DNA of 64,000 nucleotides from Prionace glauca. Its lineage: Eukaryota > Chordata > Chondrichthyes > Carcharhiniformes > Carcharhinidae. Position numbers and translations under genes: made by a program. The number at the start of each line of letters is the position of its first letter. Position 1 is the first letter of the stretch. Where the stretch lies: positions 2,458,859-2,522,858 of the forward strand of contig CM075760.1 of the NCBI GenBank assembly GCA_037974335.1, given 5' to 3'. Under the pieces are notes generated by a model that had not been told where the DNA came from, did no database searches, and was given only the letters and a program-made list of their open reading frames with translations. This document shows positions 10,510 to 19,453 of this stretch, in pieces.

Positions 10510-13500
10510 TGAATTCACTCTCTACCCTGGCCATCCTCATCCTCATTCTCCTGCCTTTTCCCCATCACCACTGATCCCCTTATTAATCAAGAACATATCT
10601 ATCTCTGTCTTAAAGACAGTCAGTGACTTGGCCTCCACAGCCTTCTGTGACAGAGTTCCACCGATTCACCACTCTCCGGTTGAAGAAATTCCTCCTCATC
10701 TCGGTTTTAAAAGATTGTTCCTTTCGTCTGAGATTGTACCACCAGGCTCTAGTTTTTCCTACAGTGGAAACATCCTCTCCATGCCCACTAAATCCAGACA
10801 TCGCAGTATCCTGTAAGGTACAATAACATCCCCCCAGCCCCCTCTCATTCTTCTAGACTCCAACGTGTACAGACACAGAATCCTCAACCGTTCAACATAC
10901 GACAAACTCTTCACTCACCCTTGTGAACCTCCTCTGGTCCCTTTCCAAGGCCAGCACATCCTTCCTTAGATACGAAGCTCAAAACTGCTCACGATGCTCC
11001 AAATGGGGCCTGCCCAGAGCTGTGGTCAGCCTCAGAACCACATCCCTGCTTTTGTGTTTTAGCCCTCGCGACATGAAAGCTAACACTGCATTTGCCTTCC
11101 TAACTGCCGACTGAACCTTCACGTTAACCTGAAGAGAATGTCGAACAAGGACGCCCAAGTCTCTTTGTTCTTCTGATTTCCTAACCATTTCTCAACTTAG
11201 ATAATAGGCTATGCCTCTATTCTTGTTTCTGAAGTGCAGAACCTCACACTTTTCCACATTGGATTCTTTCTGACACTTCTTTGCCCATTCTCCTAGCCTG
11301 TCCAACTCCTTCTGCAGCCCTGCCCCTGCTTCGTCTATGCTATCTGTCCCTCTACATATCTTTGTATCATCTGCCAACTTAGCAACAGTCCCTTCAGTTC
11401 CTTCTTCCAAATCGTTAACATATATTATGAAAAGTTAGAACATAGAACATAGAACATTACAGCGCAGAACAGGCCCTTCGGCCCACGATGTTGCGCCGAC
11501 CAGTTACAAAACAATGACCCACTAGCCTAAACCAATCCATTTTCGTCCATAAACCTATCCACAGATCTCTTAAACGCCCCCAAACTAGGCGCATTTACAA
11601 CTGCAGCTGGCAGGGCATTCCAGTCCCTCACCACCCTCTGGGTAAAGAACCTACCCCTGACATCAGTCCTATAACTACCCCCCCTTTATTTAAAGTCGTG
11701 CCCCCTCGTGCTAGCTTTCTCCATCCTAGGAAAAAGGCTATCACTATCTAAACCTCGAATCATCTTATATGTTTCAATAAGGTCCCCTCTTAGCCGCCTT
11801 CTTTCCAGCGAAAACAACCCCAAATCTCTCAGTCTCTCCTCATAGGATCTCTCCTCCATACCAGGCAACATCCTGGTAAACCTCCTCTGCACCCTCTCCA
11901 AAGCCTCCACATCCTTCCTGTAATGTGGGGACCAGAACTGCACACAAAACTCCAAGTGTGGCTGCACCAGAGTTGTGTACAGTTGCATCATGACGTTGCG
12001 ACTCCTAAATTCAATCCCCCTACCAATAAACGCCAAGACACCGTATGCCTTCTTAACAACCTTATCTACTTGATTCCCAACTTTCAGGGATCTATGTACA
12101 CATACACCTAAATCCCTCTGCTCCTCCACACTATTCAAAGTCCTCCCATTAGCCCTATACTCAACACATCTGTTATTCCTACCGAAGTGAATTACCTCAC
12201 ACTTCTCCACATTAAACTCAATCCGCCACCTCGTAGCCCAGCTCTGCAACCTTTCTAAGTCACCCTGCAAACTATGACACCCTTCCTCACAATGTACCAC
12301 ACCTCAGATTTTGGTGTCATCAGCAAACTTACTAATCCACCCAACTATACCCTCATCCAGATCATTAATAAAAATTACAAACAGCAGTGGCCCCAAAACA
12401 GATCCCTGAGGCACACCACTCGTAACCGAACTCCATGACGAATATTTACCATCAACCACCACCCTCTGTCTCCTATCTGCTAGCCAATTCCTGATCCAAT
12501 TACCTAGATCACCCCCAATCCCATACATCTGCATTTTCTGCAGAAGCCTACCATGGTGAACCTTATCAAACGCCTTGCTAAAATCCATATACACCACATC
12601 AACTGCCTTACCCCCATCCACCTCTTTGGTCACTTTCTCAAAGAACTCGATAAGGTTAGTAAGGCACGACCTACCCCGCTACAAAACCATGCTGACTGTC
12701 TCTAATCAACTCATTACTCTCCAAATAACTATAAATCCTGTCTCTAATAATCCTTTCCAAAACCTTACCCACCACAGAAGTAAGACTCACCGGTCTATAA
12801 TTCCCAGAGAAGTCTCTTCTCCCCTTCTTAAACAATGGGACAACGTTTGCTGTCCTCCAATCTTCCGGTACTATACCAGAGACCAACGACGACCTGAAGA
12901 TCAGAGCCAGAGGCTTCGCAATCACCTCTCTTGCCTCCCAAAGAATCCTAGGGTAAATCCCATCCGGACCAGGGGACTTATCTATTTTCAAACCCTCTAA
13001 AATATCCAGCACATCCCCCGTATCAACTGCAATACTATCCATTTTACACCCCTGCACCCCAGTGTCCTCCTCAGCTACATTCATGTCCCCTTGCGTGAAC
13101 ACCGAAGAGAAATATTGGTTCAACGCCTCTCCAATCTCCTCCGGTTCCACACACAACTTCCCTCTACTGTCTGTAACTGGCCCTAATCTTGCCCTAACCA
13201 ACCTTCTGTTCTTGATATACCTGTAAAACGCCTTAGGGTTCTCCTTAATCCTATCAGCCAAAGTCATCTCATGTCCTCTTTTAGCCCTTCTTAACTCCCT
13301 CTTCAACTCCCTCCTAGCCAATCTAAAACTTTCTAATGCACTACCTGAGCCCTCAAGCCTCATCCGAACATAAGCCTCCTTTTTCTTCCTAACCAACGAA
13401 TCAACTTTTTTATTGCACCACGGTTCCCTGGGCCAGCTCTTGTCCCAGCACCACCCCTGAGGCACACCACAAGCCACTGGCTGCCATAATGAAAAAGAAC

Positions 13501-13800
13501 CCTTCCTCCCACTCTGTCTTCACATTCAGCCAATCCTCTCTCCATGCCAGTATCTTACCCTTAACAACATGAACTCTTAACTGATTTCACATTCTCCTAT
13601 GTGGCCCCTTGTCAAAGACCTTCTGGAAATCTAAGTATATCACGTCCACCGTCTTCCTTTTTCTAACTTCCTTGTTAACTTCTCAAAGAACTCCAAAGGA
13701 TTTGTCAGACATGTCTTCCCCTTGCCTGAACTTCAACTTGATATGCTCGACATCCCTAAGACCATCCATTCCTTTCAATAAATGATCTCATGCCTCCGCT
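10510..13800 (-). mobile_element. CR1-like LINE (family E), split by an inserted LINE
   Basis: The 3' part (10510-11433) encodes, in pieces, the reverse-transcriptase C-terminal region, with motifs such as FADDTKI-like LADDTKICRGTD and EEQRDLGVLV. The 5' part resumes at about 13443-13800, with sequence for the CGVPQG and KAFDKVPH regions upstream of the same reverse transcriptase. Frames are broken many times, so this is an old copy. The gap is filled by a family A LINE in the same orientation. It lies in the IgNAR J-C1 intron. Confidence 0.75.
11434..13442 (-). mobile_element. CR1-like LINE (family A) inserted in the family E LINE
   Basis: The element reads on the minus strand and ends at 11434 with repeats of the ATAGAAC type. 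Three long frames (13442-12671, 12633-12304, 12300-11686) cover the linker region, reverse transcriptase and C-terminal tail. Motifs include [58 protein letters not shown] and FADDT. Breaks near 12.65 kb and 12.3 kb interrupt the frame. The endonuclease region is missing, so it is 5' truncated. Confidence 0.82.
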
Positions 13801-15785
13801 CCTGAGATTCCAAGATAAAAATATGCCCAAACCCAACCCGGCAAAACCTTGCTAATTACAACTGTTCTGCTATTTGCGGCCATCGAAGAGGCATTGTAAA
13901 ATAAACAGCACCAAAAACCGTACAATCATTTCATAGTAGAGAACAAAATGAGGCAAATCTGTGATTCGGCCTGTGCAAAGGGTGTTATTGAAATCCATAT
14001 ATTGAGTCTGACTGTCTCATTTTCAAATAAAACTTGTTTGCATTCTGCCTGGACATTCTTGTAAAAATTATCTTTAGAAATTAATTTAGATCCACATCTA
14101 TCAGGCCTCTTGGCAGTTCACTTCTTATCGTAACAAATCAAGTCATCAAGCAATTCTTCAACCCGCATATGACGCGTTACTACTTTTATCTACATCAAGT
14201 CAAAGGCTTAATTACTCGGCCAAAGCCGTCTTTGTTAACATCCCTGCTACACGTTGGCTAACATGCCCTGCTATAACCAGATAAATTCCAATTAATCTTA
14301 ACTAATATGCCGTAGCACACATACTATTTTAGCATTTTGTTACACTCTGTTGAAGCGGCAAAACTCAATTTCTCGCCCCGTAGCTTCCCTTGATGTTTCG
14401 ACGGTTCCACCGCTGCAGTGAAACAATACACGAGTGACGTTTCTAATCCAACCTGCACCTCACCGTTTGCTTTGAAAGTTACAAGATAAAATATTCATCT
14501 GTGCTGATGGAGCCAAATGAGCGTAATAGTACTGGCCAGCTGTCAGACAAACATTCATTGCAATCATTGGAAGATAACATGCGGAACCCATGCCCAAGTT
14601 TTGCACTGTCACGCAAGGACAGATTTCCCGATCTCAGACTCCAAATTAACAAATTGTTTCTTCAAATAAAGTAAGGAAGCAGACAACATAGCATCTGAAG
14701 TGTAAGAAAACACTATTCACAATGAGACTTAAAACAAATCTTAATGTATTTCAGTATATAAAAGGACAAAGAGAAAGCTTTTGAATATTGTGTTCAATTT
14801 CAGTGTCTACTTTTTAGTTCAATCAGTTAGTTTTACACACAGAGAGCCCTTATTAGCTGAAGGAGACAAGTTTCGATGTAAACAGGATTCTCACAGAATT
14901 ACACAACGCATGGTTAAATCTGTCTCATTCGCTGTGCCACACCAGCAGATGGCGAAGCGAGAGTCAGATTTCCTCAATGATTGATCTACTGTCTATCTAC
15001 TTTCCAGTGGTATTCACAAAACTGAGACTCAACTGGCCTGCTGTCGCTTACTCTTGGTCTGAAATTAAATCCACATTCCAAGTCAATGGGAGACAGGGTA
15101 GGAGCTGGGGATGTTGAGGCAGGGGACGGTGGAATAAACTTGACACATAGGTTGCTGAATAGCGAGCCCATTCCTGGCACAACTGGAAGAGAATAACACC
15201 ATGACCAGTCAGTCCCTTACTAGGTCAGTTGCTTTGAACAAATTCTGAAATGTACAGAAATTATTGGCCAACATATTTTCGGGGCCCGATCAGACGTTAA
15301 CGTGACTTTCCATGTCATGGTTAACGAGAAGTGTTTAATGCCTCATATAAATCTGTAGCCAGCATTTTATGAAACAATACATTGCATGTATTACGTGATT
15401 GTAGAAATTACTACTCATCGCAACAATGCAAATAGATTTGTTTTGGGTTAGAAATAATATCTGTTCATTTTACAAGTTAGCAGGTCGGTCAGGGTAAAAA
15501 TTGTATGATTGGTTCCATTTTAACTTTAAAAACCAGCATCACCTTCCCAATCAAGTCTTTAAAATGTTTGTTGACAGCTAAGTTACCGTTAGAAATCTAA
15601 TATTTTCAGTCAGTATGTTCTAAATTGTTCTAAATGCCAGTCAAACCAAATGAGACGGACTATTGAGTCAGGATCTGAAAAAGATTCAGAATGTTACTTC
15701 ATTTCTTCAGGCAATATTAATGAAAACGTTAGTTCTTCTTAACCTTTATGCACAAAAAAAACTTGTTGAAGTAGCAAGAAACGTC
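13801..15785 (-). other. IgNAR J-C1 intron, J-proximal part
   Basis: About 2 kb with no exon that I can support. It may hold intronic enhancer elements, but I cannot point to one. Confidence 0.5.
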
Positions 15786-15791
15786 ACTTAC

Positions 15792-15837
15792 CAGAATTCA
15801 CAGTCAGCACGGTGCCATCCCCATCATACCAGGGATA
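15792..15837 (-). CDS. IgNAR: IgNAR J segment
   Basis: The minus strand reads YPWYDGDGTVLTVNS followed by the first base of a split codon and a GTAAGT donor (15791-15786). The G-x-G-T-V-L-T-V strand G is the J framework-4 motif and matches the GAGTVLTVK form known in IgNAR. No cysteine is present; type I IgNAR has one in framework 4. The phase-1 donor fits the phase-1 acceptor of C1 at 7698, giving TVNSGATPP across the join. It is the only J found in the locus. Confidence 0.92.
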
Positions 15838-15876
15838 CACAGTCAGTGAGCATCCATTCCGGCCATGTCATAAACT
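15838..15876 (-). promoter_or_regulatory. J 5' recombination signal (23-type)
   Basis: Before the J coding end the minus strand has nonamer AGTTTATGA (15876-15868, 6 of 9), a 23-bp spacer and heptamer GACTGTG (15844-15838, 6 of 7). A 12-bp reading gives no nonamer. A 23-type J signal requires a D with a 12-type 3' signal, which D3 supplies. Confidence 0.72.
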
Positions 15877-15996
15877 GCCAATGAAGCAAAACCCGCTATT
15901 CAATGCCCTGAAGCAACATCGTTATAAAGATCTTTTGTAAATGTTGCATTTATCAACGCATCTAAATTCTTGATCTGTCTCCACCCGCGGATAAAT

Positions 15997-16105
15997 TTTC
16001 CATCAGCTACATGTACACTTGTAAGACTGTATAGTAAGGCTGTGTTTCTTTTAAGGTCTTACAATTTTCCATCAGCTACATGTACACTTGTAAGACCTTA
16101 AAAGA
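15997..16105. repeat. Direct repeat with inverted arm between D3 and J
   Basis: A 32-bp block containing CATCAGCTACATGTACACTT occurs at 15997-16028 and again at 16067-16098. Between and after them, TTTCTTTTAAGGTCTTACA (16046-16064) and its complement TGTAAGACCTTAAAAGAAA (16089-16107) can form a hairpin. No known family was recognised. Confidence 0.8.
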
Positions 16106-16289
16106 AAGACAATCCAGTGATTCAATATTAAGGACCAGAATGCGGCGTTCCAAAAATAAAGTTCCATCGGGAACAGATTTCCAACGCTGCGCAGTTAGAG
16201 GTGTAAGGAACAGTACTATACAGCCTGATTCGCTAGTACTAAAGGAAATAACTGCAGTGCTGGTTTTTGTTGTGGCCCACATTATCGTG

Positions 16290-16300
16290 TGACCCGAACA
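16290..16300 (-). CDS. IgNAR: IgNAR D3 segment candidate with 12-RSS on both sides
   Basis: On the minus strand the core is TGTTCGGGTCA. The 3' signal is heptamer CACGATA (16289-16283), a 12-bp spacer and a perfect nonamer ACAAAAACC (16270-16262). The 5' signal is nonamer ATTTATTGT (16328-16320, 6 of 9), a 12-bp spacer and heptamer TGATGTG (16307-16301). Both heptamers are weak (4 of 7) but keep the essential CAC/GTG next to the coding end. A 12/12 D is what the chain needs, because D2 ends with a 23 signal and J begins with a 23 signal. The call rests on motif spacing; the core bases alone say little. Confidence 0.65.
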
Positions 16301-16967
16301 CACATCACTTCACTCCAGCACAATAAATTCATTATTCAAACCTTCACGGAAAATGTTTCAATCATTCCAAAATACCCATTGGAAATTGGCGTAAATTGTT
16401 TCCTTCATATTGGAATCCGAGCAGCTGTCTCTCGCTCCTTGGGACTTGTCCATATCATGCAGAAACCTCCGCGCTATGTTATAAATGCGATTCAAACATT
16501 TATAAATATAATTTCAAAAAAAAACAGAGAAAATGTTTCAATGCATCAATCGGTGTTTGAGGAGGGCAGCAGTTGTTTAACCATGAGCGACCGTAGCCAC
16601 TCACAAAGTAAAATCTGTTTGTTTTGTCTTCAGGAGTAGAGGACAAGTTTTTGTATAAAGAGAATCTATGATTCATTAATGTGACCCACATACCCACACA
16701 CCCACACAGCCGCAGATATCGGTGCAAAAACTTGTCATGTATAGTCATCCAAGCCTCTCAGTTCGAGACGTCAACTCCGATTTGACTTCACATCACAATG
16801 TCCTTCTTTTCATCGGTTTCATTCCAATACATATGCTATCCTTCCAAAATATTCATTAATAGCTTCTCGCAAAACTAGCTGAGGAACACTTAACTTGTTC
16901 CAGTGTTAAAGAAAATAAATCGGAAGATAGTTTGTGTGCGACAGGAACCGTCTTCTCCACTGCTGTG

Positions 16968-16977
16968 GTCGCTCCCG
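16968..16977 (-). CDS. IgNAR: IgNAR D2 segment with 5' 12-RSS and 3' 23-RSS
   Basis: The coding core on the minus strand is CGGGAGCGAC. The 5' signal is nonamer TGTTTTTGA (17005-16997, 7 of 9), a 12-bp spacer and a perfect CACTGTG (16984-16978). The 3' signal is CACAGCA (16967-16961), a 23-bp spacer and ACACAAACT (16937-16929, 7 of 9). Its flanks closely match those of D1, so it arose by tandem duplication, but its coding bases differ. The intact spacers on both sides argue that it is still usable. Confidence 0.84.
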
Positions 16978-17216
16978 CACAGTGGTCCAGTCCCGTTCAA
17001 AAACAGCTTCTCTGTTTGTGTGTTGAGTGCATTTGCTACGCATCCACATTTCAAATGCTGGCATTTATGATCCTGGAACTGTCACCAGATGTTTAGAAAT
17101 GTCCCCATTTCAGAATAGTACCCACAAATAAAATACAGTTTCAGACTGAAGAGCGTACAATATTGTCCTGTCTTTACTGGGAGATCGGAAGATACTTTTG
17201 CAGAACCGGAAGTTCA

Positions 17217-17265
17217 ATCTTATTGTTCTGAGCCATCTCGAGCTTTGCAGAACATCGCAATGTTC
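17217..17265 (-). pseudogene. Relic of a VNAR 3' end between D1 and D2
   Basis: This stretch aligns with the last bases of the V exon and its RSS: on the minus strand TTCTGCAAAGCTCGAGATGG parallels TACTGTAAAGTTCAAGATGA of the real V. The heptamer equivalent reads CAGAACA, which has lost the CAC core, so it should not recombine. Only the framework-3 tail remains; no leader, start or first-cysteine region is seen. It belongs to the duplicated unit that also made D2. Confidence 0.75.
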
Positions 17266-17429
17266 CTTTGTTCATTGTTTTCTTTCGACTAAACGTGCTA
17301 AACCTCCTGATTATTCATTAATAACTTCCTGCAACACCAGTTGAGAAACAATTAAAATGTTCTACAGTAAAAGAAAACAAATCTGACGATAGTTTTTGTA
17401 TGACGGGAACTGTCTTCTCGATTGCTGTG

Positions 17430-17439
17430 GTGTTGCACG
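17430..17439 (-). CDS. IgNAR: IgNAR D1 segment with 5' 12-RSS and 3' 23-RSS
   Basis: The minus strand gives a 10-bp coding core, CGTGCAACAC. On its 5' side lie nonamer AGTTTCTGA (17467-17459, 6 of 9), a 12-bp spacer and a perfect CACTGTG heptamer (17446-17440). On its 3' side lie heptamer CACAGCA (17429-17423), a 23-bp spacer and nonamer ACAAAAACT (17399-17391, 8 of 9). The 12-D-23 layout lets it join the V 23-type signal and a following 12-type D. It would contribute to CDR3. It sits about 250 bp from V, inside the right-hand unit of a tandem duplication. Confidence 0.88.
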
Positions 17440-17657
17440 CACAGTGGTCTCGCCCCGTTCAGAAACTGATTCTCTGTTTGTCTGTGTGTTGAATGCATTT
17501 GCTGCGCATCCACATTTCAAATTCTGGGGTTTATGATCCTGGAACTGTCACCAGATATTTACAAATGCCCCCGTTTCAGAATAGTTTCCATAGCTAAAAT
17601 GCAGTTTCAGCCAGAAGAGCGAACAAAGTTGTATTATCTTCATTGGAGATCTGAAAA

Positions 17658-17695
17658 TATTTTTGTATGACTGAAAGTTCAATCTTATTACTGTG
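17658..17695 (-). promoter_or_regulatory. VNAR 3' recombination signal (23-type)
   Basis: Directly after the V coding end the minus strand has heptamer CACAGTA (17695-17689), a 22-bp spacer, and nonamer ACAAAAATA (17666-17658; 7 of 9 to ACAAAAACC). This is a 23-type RSS one base short. It would pair with the 12-spacer signal of D1 or of another D. The site is the RAG1/RAG2 cleavage point for V-to-D joining. Confidence 0.88.
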
Positions 17696-17971
17696 GGTCA
17701 TCTTGAACTTTACAGTAAAATGTGGCGCTGTCTTCAACTGTTAAGTCCTTGATTTGCAGAGAAAACGACTTTTTTCCCTTGTTGACTTTTTCAACATATC
17801 GGCCGCCAATGGTAATGCGTTCCCAATCTGTTGAACCAGGATTGTCCCGAAACCATCTTGTTTCATACAAGCCATAGTCAGCATCAATTAGGTCGCAGTT
17901 GATTGTCAGAGAATCGCCTTTTACTTTAATTGCCGTTCGCGGTGTTTGATCGATATATGTACTGAAGGCAT
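17696..17971 (-). CDS. IgNAR: IgNAR variable (VNAR) segment, germline, unrearranged
   Basis: The exon follows a TTTTCTCCATACAG acceptor and runs in frame to a recombination signal. It starts with the VNAR hallmark DQTPRTA. It carries the first cysteine in LTINCDL, the framework-2 Trp in RWFRD, the GGRY strand that replaces CDR2, and the DLTVEDSATFYCKV framework-3 end with the second cysteine. The short C-to-D region without a CDR2 is the VNAR signature of a single-domain antigen receptor that works without light chain. Only the two canonical cysteines are present: Arg sits where type I has a framework-2 cysteine, and CDR1 has none. This suggests a type IV-like segment. The reading frame is intact, so it looks usable. 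Confidence 0.95.
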
Positions 17972-18110
17972 CTGTATGGAGAAAAGATACGAAATGAACT
18001 ATTTGCCTGAAACAATACAAGAACTTGAAGGCAAAGAATTTTCCACAATGTATGCGCAGCCACCCAATTTTATCCAGTTAACACATTTTTTTCTGCTGAA
18101 AGAAACTTAC

Positions 18111-18153
18111 TCGATAACCACGTTAAAAGAAGCGCAGCCCAGAAAATATGCAT
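18111..18153 (-). CDS. IgNAR: IgNAR leader exon (signal peptide, first part)
   Basis: The exon reads MHIFWAALLLTWLS and then the first base of a split codon, followed by a clean GTAAGT donor. Joined to the V exon, the signal peptide becomes MHIFWAALLLTWLSNAFS. Its hydrophobic core and W-L-x-N ending resemble known IgNAR leaders. It targets the chain to the endoplasmic reticulum. The ATG was chosen because it is the only one that gives a hydrophobic leader in phase with the downstream acceptor. The intron is 139 bp and phase 1, as expected for an Ig V gene. The exon is too short for ordinary ORF calling. Confidence 0.92.
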
Positions 18154-18244
18154 TGTTTCTGCACAAGCACTGAAAACCTCAGCAGGCGATCACTCGACCT
18201 CAACACTGAGTGCTCTGTGTAACGGTGAGCAGCTGAACACCGAC

Positions 18245-18252
18245 TTTATAAA
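18245..18252 (-). promoter_or_regulatory. TATA-like box of the IgNAR V promoter
   Basis: The minus strand reads TTTATAAA between the octamer and the leader exon, about 92 bp before the ATG. With the octamer it forms a plausible B-cell V promoter. The motif is seen; the transcription start is not. Confidence 0.65.
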
Positions 18253-18270
18253 CCTCAAGAGACAGGGTGA

Positions 18271-18278
18271 ATTTGCAT
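18271..18278 (-). promoter_or_regulatory. Ig V-gene octamer element
   Basis: On the minus strand this reads ATGCAAAT, the exact octamer bound by Oct factors in immunoglobulin V promoters. It lies 18 bp upstream of a TATA-like box and about 117 bp upstream of the IgNAR leader ATG, which is the usual order and spacing for an Ig V promoter. The match and position are seen directly; the function is inferred from the family. Confidence 0.8.
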
Positions 18279-19032
18279 AGGGCGGAGTGATCGAAGATGA
18301 TCAATCTGCATTGTTCAGTCTGTGCCATAGCTTAAAATATGACTATAATATCCATAGTCACGCTATTGGAATTTATATCCAATGAATTTGGACAATCCGT
18401 TAGAGTTACAGGGAATACTGCCAACATGTTGACTTTGATTCCATTCACACTTTTTTTAATTTAAAACAATATTATTCTCTGAGGTGTGGCAGTTACTAGC
18501 AGGAAAAGCATATCTCATGAATGTGAAAGTGGTCGTGATTCGCCTATTTAAACGTGTACAGTTCAACTGATGCAGGTGCACATAAACTGCTAGGAGGAAC
18601 GGAGTACTTATTGTTCCGATTAGTAACATTATGTGTATTCAATCACTGTGAGAGAGCAGTGACATGGTTCCAAGTCAGGGTGTTGTGTGACTTGGAGGAA
18701 AGCGTTCAAGTCGCATTTTTCCGATCCGTTTGCTATTCTTGTTTTTCCCTTCAAAATAATTGCAGTTTCGTGTTTGGATTGTCCTTTCGAAGATGTCTCT
18801 GCAAATTACTCTACAATCTTCAATAACCTGGCCATACATTAAAGTAAGATCAGTAAAGCCCAAATGTTATATTTGAAATAAAAGATGGCATGCAAACAAT
18901 ATGAATGAAATAGCAATTCTTTAACTGCGTTCTTGGCAGTAAAACTTTGTTCATTTTTGCTGTGATCGTTTGACTTTCAGTTATACATTGCATTGTGCAC
19001 GCGAATTGTGCAAACACTTTTGATAGGTTTCA
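18279..19032. other. IgNAR upstream flank
   Basis: About 750 bp upstream of the V promoter. No second V gene or repeat was recognised. Confidence 0.5.
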
Positions 19033-19453
19033 TAGAACATAGAACATAGAACATAGAACATTACAGCACAAACAGGCCCTTCGGCCCTCGGGTTGCGCCG
19101 ATCACATCAACCCCACCAATCTATAGACCTATCTATAACCCCCAATCCCATTAAACCCCATATACTCATCCAGAAGTCTTTTAAAAGACCCCAACGAGTT
19201 CGCCTCCACCACCGACGACGGCAGCCGATTCCATTCACTCACCACCCTCTGAGTGAAAAACGTACCCCTAACATCACCTCTGTACTTCCCTCTCCGCACC
19301 TTATATCTGTGTCCTCTCGTAGCGACCATTTCAACCCGGGGAAATAGCCTCTGAGAGTCCACCCTATCTATTCCTCTCAACATTTTATAAACTTCTATCA
19401 GGTCGCCTCTCAACCTTCGCCTCTCCAGGGAAAAGAGTCCCAGTTTCCACTGC
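19033..19453 (-). mobile_element. CR1-like LINE 3' fragment (family B)
   Basis: An open frame reads KLGLFSLERRRLRGDLIEVY, RVDSQRLFPRVEMVATRGH and FFTQRVVSEWNRLPSSVVEA, ending DEYMGFNGIGGYR. The tail carries ATAGAAC repeats. It is nearly the same as the end of the 45-46.8 kb copy and is 5' truncated. Confidence 0.85.

Larger units (their letters stand above)
16849..17745. repeat. Tandem duplication carrying D segments and V 3' ends
   Basis: Two units, about 16849-17265 and 17313-17745, align along most of their length with a period near 462 bp. They share, in plus-strand order, an ATTCATTAATA motif, the D segment with both signals, a long non-coding stretch that includes ATGATCCTGGAACTGTCACC, and the V 3' end with its RSS. 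The right unit merges into the intact V exon, while the left ends in a V relic. This is host locus duplication, not a transposon: no terminal repeats or tail were seen. Confidence 0.85.

Noticed and set aside
14781-14984. Plus-strand frame with EGDKFRCKQDSH, a little like a T-cell receptor V framework 1
   Set aside because: It has no framework-2 Trp in frame, no second cysteine, no recombination signal and no leader. Similarity over about 15 residues is too little.
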